Positions 45,113-57,307 of a stretch of DNA of 64,000 nt are shown in pieces. Under the pieces are notes generated by a model. That model saw only the letters and a list, made by a program, of their open reading frames with translations, did no database searches and was not told the DNA's origin. Position numbers and translations under genes: made by a program. Every line of letters begins with the position of its first letter. The stretch's first letter is position 1. Source of the stretch: PALSA-1004 sp963804885 (GTDB lineage: Bacteria > Pseudomonadota > Gammaproteobacteria > Burkholderiales > SG8-41); NCBI GenBank assembly GCA_963804885.1, contig CAWDSF010000020.1:1054001-1118000 (forward strand). Reading direction: 5' to 3'.

Positions 45113-46227
45113 TGAGCGATCTCGCCGAGCTCTTGAAAGCCAAGGACGCGAGCATCGACGCGATTGATGATTTCGACGCGATCAACCGGTTGTACATGGA
45201 GCGCGGCTGGGGCGACGGCCTGCCGATCATTCCGCCGACCACCGAGCGCGTGGAAGCGATGCTCGCTTACTGCGACCGGCCGTGGAACGAGCCGATCGCG
45301 AAAATTGCGCCGCGCTACGGTGAGGCGACGCCGCTGCGCCTCGCGGCCAACGCCGTGATGGCGGGTTGCGCGCCGAATTATTTTCCGCTGTTCATGCTCG
45401 CGATCGAGGCGATGTGCGACGAGCCGTTCAACTTATACGGCGTGCAGGCGACCACCCATTTGTGCGCGCCGCTCGTGATAGTCAACGGCCCGGTCGCGCT
45501 CGAGCTCGGCGTCAACTCGGGGCACAACGCGTTCGGCCCGGGCACGCGCAGCAACGCGACGATAGGCCGCGCGATCCGGCTGGCGCTGGTGAATATCGGC
45601 GGCGCAATTCCGACGCTGGGCGACATGTCGACGTTCGGCGCGCCGTCGAAGTTCAGCTACCTGGTCGCGGAAAACGAAGCGTCGAGTCCGTGGGAGCCGC
45701 TGCATGTCGAGCGCGGTTTTGCCAGAGACGCCAGCACGGTCACGGTGATCGGCGCGGAATGCCCGCACAACATCAACGACCATGAAAGCCTGAGCGGGCT
45801 GGGCATCCTGACGACGATCGCGGGAACGATGGCAATCACCGGCTCGAATGACATCTACTATTCGGCCCAGCCCGTGATCGTAATGGGTCCCGAGCATGCG
45901 AAGACGGTCGCCAACGACGGCTACAGCAAGGCCGACGCCAAACGCTTTCTGCAGGAGCACGCGACCCTGCCGCTCGGCAAGTTCTCGAAGGAGAACATCG
46001 AGCGCCGCTTTCGCGTGACGTTCAAGGAAAAATACGCCAAGGCGGGCCTGGATGCGCCGGTATACGCGGTGCAGAACGCGGACGACATCATCATCGCGGT
46101 GATCGGCGGGGCGGGCAAACATTCGGCGTACATACCGACGTTCGGCGCGACCAAGGCGGTCACGCGCGCGTTGAAGCGTGCCGATGGCAAGCTCGCGAAA
46201 TCGGCGGAGGAATTCCGCCGGGGCTGA
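45112..46227 (+). CDS. conserved protein coupled to the UGSC selenoprotein
   Basis: 371 residues, no signal peptide or membrane helix. I recognise the sequence style (RGWGDGLPIIPPTTERVEAML, NAVMAGCAPNYFPL, GVQATTHLCAPLVIVNGP, NSGHNAFGPGTRSNATIGRAIRL, ENEASSPWEPLHVERGF) from a widespread family found beside UGSC proteins, but no activity is established to my knowledge. Conserved-looking Cys residues are in MAGC, THLC and AECPHN. ATG overlaps the UGSC stop, so the pair is translationally coupled and probably works as one complex or pathway. Confidence 0.75.
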   Translation: MSDLAELLKAKDASIDAIDDFDAINRLYMERGWGDGLPIIPPTTERVEAMLAYCDRPWNEPIAKIAPRYGEATPLRLAANAVMAGCAPNYFPLFMLAIEAMCDEPFNLYGVQATTHLCAPLVIVNGPVALELGVNSGHNAFGPGTRSNATIGRAIRLALVNIGGAIPTLGDMSTFGAPSKFSYLVAENEASSPWEPLHVERGFARDASTVTVIGAECPHNINDHESLSGLGILTTIAGTMAITGSNDIYYSAQPVIVMGPEHAKTVANDGYSKADAKRFLQEHATLPLGKFSKENIERRFRVTFKEKYAKAGLDAPVYAVQNADDIIIAVIGGAGKHSAYIPTFGATKAVTRALKRADGKLAKSAEEFRRG

Positions 46228-46659
46228 TCAAACCTTGGTTTTGTTTGGGCAGTTCGGCTTGGTGCAGTCCACGTACAAGTGCAGCGAATGCTCGTGGATC
46301 GTGAAGCCGCGGTCCTTGGCGACGGCGATCTGGCGCTTCTCGATCGCCTCGTCGTAAAACTCCTCGACGCGGCCGCACTGCATGCAGACGAGATGGTCGT
46401 GGTGGTCGCCGCGGTTCAGCTCGAACACCGCCTTGCCGCTTTCGAAGTGGTGGCGCACCAGCAGGCCCGCCTGCTCAAACTGCGTGAGCACGCGATACAC
46501 CGTCGCGAGTCCCGTATCGGTGCCTTCCTTGGCCAGGATCCTATAAACTTCCTCGGCGGTCAGATGGCGCACGTTGCTTTTCTCGAACAGCTCGAGGATG
46601 CGCAATCGGGGCAGTGTTGCCTTGAGGCCGATGGTCTTGAGATCGGTTGGGGAACTCAC
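46228..46659 (-). CDS. fur: ferric uptake regulator Fur
   Basis: Iron-responsive repressor, 143 residues from GTG 46659. Winged helix (LKATLPRLRILELFEKSNVRHLTAEEVYRIL, GLATVYRVLTQFEQAGLL) and dimerisation/metal domain with HHFESGKAVFELNRGDHHDHLVC, CMQCGRVEEF and a C-terminal CTKPNCPNK pair. Divergent from bamE, the usual arrangement in Betaproteobacteria. Regulates iron uptake genes with Fe2+ as corepressor. Confidence 0.95.
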   Translation of the reverse strand: MSSPTDLKTIGLKATLPRLRILELFEKSNVRHLTAEEVYRILAKEGTDTGLATVYRVLTQFEQAGLLVRHHFESGKAVFELNRGDHHDHLVCMQCGRVEEFYDEAIEKRQIAVAKDRGFTIHEHSLHLYVDCTKPNCPNKTKV

Positions 46660-46773
46660 GCTTGAGCCTGACGTCTGAGAGGACTGTATTAGAAGCGGGC
46701 TGTTATCATACCGCCTTTCAATGAACCCAGCGCGCAGTCGCGCGCGAGCGGCCCAGGGGCCGGGAACCTGTAA

Positions 46774-47690
46774 ATGCGACTCTTGATAATCCTGGCGGCA
46801 GCGTTCGCGCTCTCGGCGTGCAAGCAAAACGTCGAGCTGCCTTCTTTAATCTCGCCGTACCGGATCGACATCCAGCAGGGCAACGTGGTGACGCAGGAAA
46901 TGGTTTCCAAGTTGAAGGTTGGTATGACGCGCTCGCAAGTGCGCTTCGTGCTCGGCTCGCCGCTGGTGACCGACATGTTTCACGGTGACCGCTGGGATTA
47001 CGTTTACACCATGCAGAAACAGGGCAAGCCCGAAGAGCGGCGCCGCCTCACGGTGATATTCGATGGCGACAAGCTCGCCACGCTCGAAGGCGACGTGGTT
47101 TTGTCCGACAATGCGCTCGAGCCGCCGCCTGCGCCGAAGGCGCCGTCGACCATAACAATCTCTTCGGAACCGAAACCGACGCCCAAAGAAGAAGCGGCCA
47201 AGGCGGCTGCGGCCAAAGCGGAGGCGGCCAAAGCGGCTGCAGCGAAGGCGGAAGCGGCGAAAGCAGAAGCGGCAAAAGCGGAAGCGGCGAAAGCAGAAGC
47301 GGCAAAAGCGGAGGCGGCGAAAGCAGAAGCGGCAAGGCGGAGGCGGCCAAAGCGGCTGCCGCAAAAGCAGAGGCGGGCAAGGCGGAAGCGGCCAAAGCAG
47401 AGGCGGCAAAAGCGTCTGCGGCGAAAGCAGAAGCGGCCAAGGCGGACGCAGCGAAGGCGGATGCTACCAAAGCAGAAGCGGAGAATGCAGAAGCCGACAA
47501 AGCGGACGCGGCTACAGCGGACACAGCCAAAGCGGACGCAGCCAAAGCAGATGCGGCAAAAACAGATGCAGCCAAGGCAGACGCGACCAAGGTAGACCCC
47601 GCAAAAGCGGATGCGGCGGCTGCCGACGAGAAAAAGGATCCGCCCAAGCGCGGTACGTTTGGCCGGATGCTCGACAAAATCGGTTTTTGA
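46774..47690 (+). CDS. bamE: BamE/SmpA outer-membrane assembly lipoprotein with KAEAA tail (frameshifted)
   Basis: Outer-membrane lipoprotein of the BAM complex. Signal with lipobox LSAC (Cys16) then the SmpA/OmlA domain (about 30-115: MVSKLKVGMTRSQVRFVLGSPLVTDMFHGDRWDYVY). It continues into an unusual tail of about 170 residues of KAEAA/KADAA pentads, ending in GTFGRMLDKIGF. One missing base near 47334 inside the repeat (AAGG for AAAGG) moves the listed frame off; restored, the tail runs to TGA 47688-47690, total 305 residues. Usual BamE is 110-180 residues, so the helical Ala/Lys/Glu tail, reminiscent of TolA, is distinctive. Confidence 0.87.
47190..47600 (+). repeat. 15-base tandem repeat coding KAEAA/KADAA pentads
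   Basis: About 26-27 degenerate copies of a GCNAAAGCNGAAGCG-like 15-mer coding KAEAA, grading into KADAA and KADAT toward the 3' end. Low-complexity repeats like this change copy number by slippage, and the single-base loss at about 47334 lies inside it. Confidence 0.85.
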
Positions 47691-47735
47691 ACAAGCAGGG
47701 CGTTTTATGGTCGTACGCGCTCTAAGGGAGTCGAC

Positions 47736-48542
47736 ATGGCGAAATTGAAAATCGCGGTGGCTGGCAGCGGCGGGCGCATGGGCCGCGCGCTGCTCGAGGC
47801 CGTGCACGGTGGCGACGACGTCGAATTGAATGCTGCGCTTGAAGCCGCGGGCAGCCCGTTTCTCGGCAAGAACGCGGGCGAACTGGTCGGGGCCCCGGAC
47901 CGCGTGACCATCAGCGCCGATATCGGCAAAAGCCTTGCCGGCTGCGACGCGCTGATCGATTTCACGCGGCCGGAAGGCACGCTCGCGCATCTCGCCGCGT
48001 GCCACAAGCTGGGCGTCAACATGGTGATCGGCACGACGGGTTTCGACGACGCGCAAAAAAAATCGATTGTCGAGGCGGCGCGTGACATCGCGATCGTGAT
48101 GGCGCCCAACATGAGCGTCGGCACCAATCTCGTGTTCAAGCTCGCCGACATCGCGGCCCGCGTGCTCAAAGACGGCTACGACGTCGAAATCATCGAAGCG
48201 CACCATAAGCACAAGGTCGACGCGCCGTCGGGCACCGCCCTGCACATCGGCGGCATCATTGCCGGCGCGCTCGGCCGCAAGCTCGATGACTGCGCGGTCT
48301 ACGGCCGCGAAGGCGTCACCGGCGAGCGCAAGGCGTCGACCATAGGCTTCGCGACCGTGCGCGGCGGCGACATCGTCGGCGAGCACACGGTGATGTTTGC
48401 CGGTCCCGGCGAGCGCGTCGAGATTGTCGTGCGTTCCAACAGCCGCGCGACTTACGCCGAAGGCGCGCTCAGAGCCGCGCGGTTTGTCGCGGCCAGGAAG
48501 ACCGGACTCTTCGACATGCAGGACGTTCTCGGTTTGCGCTAA
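47736..48542 (+). CDS. dapB: 4-hydroxy-tetrahydrodipicolinate reductase
   Basis: NAD(P)H-dependent reduction in the lysine/diaminopimelate pathway downstream of Asd. 268 residues. GSGGRMGRALLEA nucleotide-binding loop, EAHHKHKVDAPSGTAL catalytic His/Lys block, and C-terminal RAARFVAARKTGLFDMQDVLGL are intact. RBS AAGGGAG lies upstream. bamE-dapB-carA order is common in Betaproteobacteria. Confidence 0.96.
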   Translation: MAKLKIAVAGSGGRMGRALLEAVHGGDDVELNAALEAAGSPFLGKNAGELVGAPDRVTISADIGKSLAGCDALIDFTRPEGTLAHLAACHKLGVNMVIGTTGFDDAQKKSIVEAARDIAIVMAPNMSVGTNLVFKLADIAARVLKDGYDVEIIEAHHKHKVDAPSGTALHIGGIIAGALGRKLDDCAVYGREGVTGERKASTIGFATVRGGDIVGEHTVMFAGPGERVEIVVRSNSRATYAEGALRAARFVAARKTGLFDMQDVLGLR

Positions 48543-48631
48543 CTACCAGCGTTCGTAAACCCGGCCGCGCGCTGGTCAGCCGCGAAGCGTTTTCCGGCGT
48601 CGAATCAGGGCGTTGATTTCGCTCCGCCGCA

Positions 48632-48660
48632 TTGAAGGCGAGGTGCCTTTAGCGTATAAT
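48632..48660 (+). promoter_or_regulatory. sigma-70 promoter of carAB
   Basis: TTGAAG (48632-48637), 17-base spacer, TATAAT (48655-48660). It is the best sigma-70 match seen in the window, 69 bases before the carA start. Confidence 0.8.
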
Positions 48661-48671
48661 TCTTGCATTCC

Positions 48672-48704
48672 AGCGGGACGGGTCGTGTGACCTGTCCCGC
48701 TTTC
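48672..48704 (+). terminator. strong leader hairpin (attenuator-like) of carA
   Basis: AGCGGGACGGGTC (48672-48684) pairs with GACCTGTCCCGCT (48689-48701) over 13 bp with one G-T wobble and a GTGT loop, then TTCC. It begins about 5 bases after the predicted transcription start, so nearly every carAB transcript would carry it. It may attenuate transcription or shield the 5' end. Confidence 0.6.
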
Positions 48705-48728
48705 CATATCTACTCCCGGGAGTTCGAC

Positions 48729-49872
48729 TTGCCGCTTCGTGAACCAGCCATTCTTGTACTCAAAGATGGCACGGTTTTTCGGGGCACGTCGATCGGCGCG
48801 GCCGGCCTGGCCGCGGGCGAAGTCGTGTTCAACACCGCGATGACCGGCTACCAGGAAATTCTCACCGATCCGTCGTACTGCCGTCAGATCGTCACGCTGA
48901 CTTATCCGCACATCGGCAACACGGGCACCAATCCGGAGGACGTCGAGGCCGACAAAGTTTATGCGGCCGGACTCGTCATTCGCGATTTGCCGCTGGTGGC
49001 GAGCAACTGGCGCAGCACGCAGGACTTGTCCGGCTATTTGCGCGCGCAGAACGTCGTCGCGATCGCCGACATCGACACGCGCCGGCTCACGCGCATACTC
49101 CGCGAAAAAGGCGCGCAGGACGGCTGCGTGATGGCGGGTGCGATCGACGAAGAGGCGGCACTCAAAGCGGCGCGCGACTTTCCGGGGCTGGCCGGCATGG
49201 ATCTGGCCAAAGTCGTCAGCTGCACCAAGCCCTATGCCTGGACCGAAACGACGTGGACGCTCGGCAAAGGTTACGGCCGGCAAACAGCGCCGAAATTCCA
49301 CGTCGTCGCCTATGACTACGGCGTCAAGCGCAACATACTGCGCATGCTCGCGGAGCGCGGCTGCCAGCTCACCGTGATACCGGCGCAATCCACATCGAAG
49401 GACGCGCTCGCGCTGAAACCGGACGGGATTTTTCTCGCCAACGGTCCCGGCGATCCGGAGCCCTGCGACTATGCGATACGCGCGATACGCGAATTGGTCG
49501 ACACCGGAATTCCAGTGTTCGGCATTTGTCTCGGCCATCAATTGCTCGGACTCGCGAGCGGCGCCAAAACGCTCAAAATGAAATTCGGCCATCACGGCGC
49601 GAATCACCCGGTGCAGGATCTCGACAGCGGGCGCGTGATGATCACCAGCCAGAACCACGGCTTCGCCGTCGACCCCGCGACCTTGCCGGCGAACGTGCGC
49701 ATCACGCACAAATCGCTGTTCGACGGCACGCTGCAGGGGTTCACGCGCACCGACCGCCCCGCGTTCTGCTTCCAGGGGCACCCGGAAGCGAGCCCGGGGC
49801 CGCGGGATGTGAGTTATCTCTTCGATCGCTTTGTGGCGATGATGCAAAAAGCGTCGGTGCGCGCGGAAGAAC

Positions 49873-49889
<17 letters not shown>
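48729..49889 (+). CDS. carA: carbamoyl phosphate synthase small (glutaminase) subunit
   Basis: Provides ammonia from glutamine to CarB for arginine and pyrimidine synthesis. A TTG at 48729 with GGGAG 6 bases upstream gives 386 residues (MPLREPAILVLKDG), close to E. coli 382; a longer start would run through the leader hairpin. GATase motifs GPGDPEPCDY, the catalytic Cys in VFGICLGHQLLG, and GHPEASPGPRD are present. The stop lies 17 bases inside carB. Confidence 0.96.
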
Positions 49890-53103
<3,214 letters not shown>

Positions 53104-53118
53104 CAGGACTAACCTAAT

Positions 53119-53595
53119 ATGGCTAAAACTCCCCTGACCGTGTTCGGCGCCGAAAAGCTGCGCGCCGAATTGCAGGAGTTGAAGACGGTCCAGCGGCCCG
53201 GCATCATCGCGGCGATCGCCGAGGCGCGCGCGCATGGCGACCTGTCCGAGAACGCCGAATATGCGGCGGCCAAGGAGCGCCAGAGTTTCATCGAAGGGCG
53301 CATCGCCGAAGTCGAGAGCAAGCTGTCGAACGCGCAGATCATCGATCCCAAGCTGATCGACTCCGACGGCGGTTGCGTGTTCGGCGCCACGATCGAGCTC
53401 GAAGACATGAATAACGGCGACGTCGTCACCTACCAGATCGTCGGGGACGACGAGGCCGACATCAAGCAGGGCAAGATCTCGATCAGCTCGCCGATCGCAC
53501 GCGCGCTCATCGGTAAGCACGCGGGCGATGTCGCCGAGGTCAAGGCGCCGGGCGGCGTGCGCGAGTACGAGATCCGGGACGTAAAATACATTTAG
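53119..53595 (+). CDS. greA: transcription elongation factor GreA
   Basis: 158 residues. N-terminal coiled-coil finger carrying the acidic tip (RAHGDLSENAEYAAAKERQSFIEGRI) that enters the RNA polymerase secondary channel to cleave backtracked RNA, and C-terminal FKBP-like domain (GISSPIARALIGKHAGDVAEVKAP region). Directly after carB, as usual in Betaproteobacteria. Confidence 0.97.
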   Translation: MAKTPLTVFGAEKLRAELQELKTVQRPGIIAAIAEARAHGDLSENAEYAAAKERQSFIEGRIAEVESKLSNAQIIDPKLIDSDGGCVFGATIELEDMNNGDVVTYQIVGDDEADIKQGKISISSPIARALIGKHAGDVAEVKAPGGVREYEIRDVKYI

Positions 53596-53618
53596 CCGCG
53601 GCGGTGTCCGGCCGCGGC
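53595..53618 (+). terminator. GC-rich hairpin after greA
   Basis: Inverted repeat GCCGCGG / CCGCGGC spans the greA stop and the bases after it. There is no T-run, so termination is uncertain. Confidence 0.3.
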
Positions 53619-53656
53619 ATTCGCCGTTACTTGCCTGCCGCGCTCACGTTCGTCCG

Positions 53657-54115
53657 ATGAAAACTCTGACCGAAGCCATTTATGCAATCGCGCTGACGCT
53701 GTGGATCGGCGGCCTGTGGGCGGTCGGTTATCTCGTCGCACCGACGCTTTTTTATACCCTCGCCGACCGCGCGCTGGCGGGCATGGTTGCCGGCAAGCTG
53801 TTTACCCTGATTGCGTACGTCGGCACGGCGTGCGCGGTTTACCTGTTGTTGTATCGTCTGGTGCGTTTCGGCGGCGCGAGCTTTAAGCACGCGATCTTCT
53901 GGATCGTGTTCGTGCTGCTGGTGCTGACGCTGGCCGGCGAGTTCGGCGTGCAGCCGATACTCGCGGGTTTGAAGGACCAGGCGCTGCCCAAAGGCGTGAT
54001 GGAAAGCGTGTTTCGCGATCGGTTCGCTGCGTGGCACGGGGTCGCCAGCGTCCTTTATCTGATCCAAAGCGTGCTGGGAATACTGCTGGTCTGGCTGCAC
54101 GCGCGCAGCCGCTGA
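53657..54115 (+). CDS. DUF4149 membrane protein
   Basis: 152 residues with four hydrophobic helices (IALTLWIGGLWAVGYLVAP, LFTLIAYVGTACAVYLLLY, AIFWIVFVLLVLTLAGEF, HGVASVLYLIQSVLGILLVWL). The pattern matches DUF4149 proteins found between greA and yhbY/rlmE in Betaproteobacteria. Role unknown. Convergent with yhbY. Confidence 0.85.
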   Translation: MKTLTEAIYAIALTLWIGGLWAVGYLVAPTLFYTLADRALAGMVAGKLFTLIAYVGTACAVYLLLYRLVRFGGASFKHAIFWIVFVLLVLTLAGEFGVQPILAGLKDQALPKGVMESVFRDRFAAWHGVASVLYLIQSVLGILLVWLHARSR

Positions 54116-54139
54116 TGTGTACCGCAGCGCGCGCCGCGC

Positions 54140-54496
54140 TCAGTGCTGGAAGCTGCGCTTGGTGCGGCGGGGCGGCTTCGGCCTCACCTTTATTTTTTTC
54201 TTCGGAGCGGCGACGGTTTCGGCCGGGCGCGGGCGGTATATGACCAGGATCTTGCCGATGTGCTGGACGGGCGCCGCGTGCAATGTCGTGCAGATTTCGC
54301 CGAGGAACTGCGCGCGCGCGGCGTGTTCGGCGGCCATCACGCGGATCTTGATGAGCTCGTGGCTGACGAGGTTGCGGTGGATTTCGTTCATCACCGGGGT
54401 GGTGAGCCCGCCATCGCCGACCATGACCACGGGATGGAGCGCGTGCGCGCGTGCGCGCAGTGAGCGGCGCTCGGCGGAAGTGAGGTCAAGAATCAT
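54140..54496 (-). CDS. yhbY: YhbY/CRM-domain RNA-binding protein
   Basis: 118 residues from ATG 54496; longer starts overlap rlmE. It has the CRM-domain fold associated with 50S assembly: LTSAERRSLRARAHALHPVVMVGDGGLT, EIHRNLVSHELIKIRV, and IGKILVIYRPRP. A basic Lys/Arg/Pro tail extends the C terminus. Divergent from rlmE, with only 16 bases between the starts. Confidence 0.93.
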   Translation of the reverse strand: MILDLTSAERRSLRARAHALHPVVMVGDGGLTTPVMNEIHRNLVSHELIKIRVMAAEHAARAQFLGEICTTLHAAPVQHIGKILVIYRPRPAETVAAPKKKIKVRPKPPRRTKRSFQH

Positions 54497-54512
54497 GGCG
54501 GCATCGTAACCG

Positions 54513-55139
54513 ATGAAACGAACCAAGACCAGCAAACAGTGGATGATGGAGCACGTCAACGATGTCTACGTGCAGCGCGCGAAGGCGGAGGGTTATCGCT
54601 CGCGCGCGGCGTACAAGTTGATCGAAGTCGCGGCGCGCGACAAGCTGCTGAAGCCGGGCATGGTCGTCGTCGATCTCGGCGCGGCACCCGGCGGCTGGTC
54701 GCAGGTTGCCGCGGCGAAAGCCGGCGCGGGTGGCCGCGTGATCGCCGTCGATCTGCTGCCGATGGACTCGCTGCGCAATGTCACCTTCCTGCAAGGCGAC
54801 TTTCGCGATGAGGCGGTCGCGCAGGCGCTGGAGCGCGAACTCGCCGGCCGGCCGATCGACCTTGTATTAAGCGATATGTCGCCCAATATCAGCGGTATCG
54901 CCTTGAGCGACCAGGCGCGCGCGATGCATCTCGCTGAGCTCGCGCTCGAATTTGCCGTCAAGCATTTGAAACCGGGGGGCAGCTTGCTGGTCAAAGTGTT
55001 CCAGGGTTCGGGATTTCAGGAGTTTTTGCGCGAAATGCGCAGCTGTTTCATGCACGTGATGACCCGCAAGCCGGAGGCTTCGCGCGGCCGCAGCAACGAG
55101 CTCTACCTCTTGGGCAAGGAGCGTAAGGCCGTTTTTTGA
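54513..55139 (+). CDS. rlmE: 23S rRNA 2'-O-ribose U2552 methyltransferase
   Basis: FtsJ/RrmJ methyltransferase acting on U2552 in the 50S A site, 208 residues. SAM-binding VVVDLGAAPGGWSQVAA, the VLSDMSPNISG motif with catalytic Asp, and the catalytic Lys in GGSLLVKVFQG and SRGRSNELYLL are all visible. Precedes ftsH as in E. coli. The 161-base gap to ftsH holds a GC-rich hairpin (about 55153-55178) but no clear promoter. Confidence 0.96.
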   Translation: MKRTKTSKQWMMEHVNDVYVQRAKAEGYRSRAAYKLIEVAARDKLLKPGMVVVDLGAAPGGWSQVAAAKAGAGGRVIAVDLLPMDSLRNVTFLQGDFRDEAVAQALERELAGRPIDLVLSDMSPNISGIALSDQARAMHLAELALEFAVKHLKPGGSLLVKVFQGSGFQEFLREMRSCFMHVMTRKPEASRGRSNELYLLGKERKAVF

Positions 55140-55300
55140 ATGAATTAAAGGCCGGGGGCGGCTTTGCGCCCCGCGACTTAGCGCGTAAGCTTCGATTAGG
55201 AGCGTAACCCGCTGCCGGGTCTCGCTAACAATCGACTGAAAATCGGTTTAGAATTGAACTAGATACGGTTGTTAGCTCACACTAGTCATAAGGACTCACG

Positions 55301-57201
55301 TTGAATAATCTGATTAAAAATGTGGCGATCTGGCTGGTCATAGCCGTGGTGCTGATGACGGTGTTCAATCAGTTCAGCAGCCGCCAGGCCGCGCAAAGCG
55401 TCATTCCGTATTCCCAGTTCATGGACGAAGTGAAGCAGGGCCGCGTGACCTCCGCGCAAGTCGAGGGACGCACCGTGCGCTGGGTTGCCCAGGACAACCG
55501 CAAGTACGTGACGTACAGCCCCGGCACGCTCGGGGACTTGTGGATGGTCAGCGATCTTCTTGAAGGCCGGCGTCAAGGTCGACGCGAAGCCCGAGGAAGA
55601 GCAGTCGTTCCTGATGAACATCTTCATCTCGTGGTTCCCGATGCTGCTCCTGATCGGCGTCTGGATATTCTTCATGCGCCAGATGCAGGGCGGCGGGCGC
55701 GGCGGCGCGTTTTCGTTCGGCAAGAGCCGCGCGCGCATGATGGACGAAAACAACAACACGGTGACCTTCGCGGACGTCGCGGGCTGCGAGGAAGCGAAGG
55801 AAGAAGTCGCGGAGCTCGTCGAATTCCTGCGCGATCCGGGCAAGTTCCAGAAACTCGGCGGGCGCATTCCGAACGGCGTGCTGATGGTCGGTTCGCCGGG
55901 CACCGGCAAGACGCTGCTCGCGCGCGCGATCGCCGGCGAGGCCAAGGTCCCGTTCTTCAGCATTTCCGGCTCCGACTTCGTCGAGATGTTCGTCGGCGTG
56001 GGCGCCGCGCGCGTGCGCGACATGTTCGAGCAGGCGAAGAAGCATGCGCCGTGCATCGTGTTCATCGATGAGATCGACGCGGTCGGCCGCCAGCGCGGCG
56101 CGGGCCTGGGCGGCGGCAACGACGAGCGCGAGCAGACGTTGAACGCAGCTGCTCGTCGAAATGGACGGCTTCGAGGGCACCGCCGGCGTGATCGTGATCG
56201 CGGCGACCAACCGCCCGGACGTGCTCGATCCCGCGTTGCTGCGGCCGGGCCGCTTCGACCGCCAGGTCGTGGTGCCGCTGCCGGACATTCGCGGCCGCGA
56301 GCAGATCCTGCTCGTGCACATGCGCAAGGTGCCGGTCGCGCCGGACGTCAAAGCCGACATCATCGCGCGCGGCACGCCCGGCTTCTCGGGCGCCGATCTC
56401 GCGAACCTGGTCAACGAAGCCGCGCTGTTCGCCGCGCGCAGGAACAAGCGCCTGGTCGACATGGACGACTTCGAGCGCGCCAAGGACAAGATCATCATGG
56501 GCGCCGAGCGGCGCTCGATGGTGATGCCGGAAGACGAGCGCATCAACACCGCCTATCACGAAGCAGGGCACGCGGTCGTCGCGTGCTCGCTGCCGAAGGC
56601 CGATCCGGTGCACAAGGTCACGATCATCCCGCGCGGCCGCGCCCTGGGCGTGACGTGCAGCTGCCGGAGCAGGACCGCTACGGCAAGGATCGCGAGCACC
56701 TGTTGCAGGACATCTCGGTGTCCTTCGGCGGGCGCATCGCTGAAGAAGTATTTCTCAACCAGATGACGACGGGTGCCAGCAACGACTTCCAGCACGCGAC
56801 CGACATGGCGCGCCGCATGGTCACGGAGTGGGGCATGTCGGACGCGCTGGGCCCGATGGTGTACGGCGAGAACGAGGGCGAAGTGTTCCTCGGCCGCTCG
56901 GTCACCACGCACAAGAACATGTCGGAAGCGACGATGCAGAAGGTCGACGCCGAGGTGCGCCGCATCATCGATCAGCAGTACGCGGTCGCGCGCAAGCTCA
57001 TCGAAGAGAATCGCGACGAAGGTCGAGAAAATGGCCAAGACGCTGCTCGAGTGGGAGACGATCGATGCCGACCAGATCAACGACATCATGGAAGGACGCG
57101 CGCCGCGTCCGCCGAAGCCGGTGACGCCGGCGACCGCCGTGCCGCCGAAGGATCCGCCCCCGAGTCCCGCCACGACCGCCGCACCGGCGCAGGGAACCTG
57201 A
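55301..57201 (+). CDS. ftsH: ATP-dependent zinc metalloprotease FtsH (frameshifted)
   Basis: Membrane-anchored AAA protease. TTG start with AAGGA upstream. N-terminal helix (about 5-22), periplasmic loop, second helix (about 100-120), AAA domain with Walker A GSPGTGKT, and the zinc protease motif HEAGH. Four single-base errors break it: extra bases near 55562, 56145 and 57018 and one missing base near 56655. Corrected length is 632 residues, normal for the family. Essential in most bacteria, so real decay is unlikely. Confidence 0.93.
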
Positions 57202-57307
57202 GCGCGCTCGAACTGAGCGCAGTGAAGGGAGAGGGGCGAGCGTGAGGCGTAACATCTTCGCGCTTCTCGCAGTGGCAGCTCACGCTCTGCCTGCCTCACA
57301 CGCCTCG
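57202..57307. repeat. degenerate heptad-type inverted repeat between ftsH and folP
   Basis: GGGAGAG, GGGCGAG, CGTGAGG, CG on the left face CTCACGC...GCCTGCCTCACACGCCTC on the right. It resembles the arrays at 42764 and 60852 but is less regular. It supports the folP start at 57308 over an upstream GTG that would translate this region. Confidence 0.55.

Noticed and set aside
47004..48386. Minus-strand ORF with Cys/Phe/Gly/Ser-rich repeats opposite bamE and dapB
   Set aside because: The repeats are the reverse complement of the KAEAA pentad repeat; no start region or family support.
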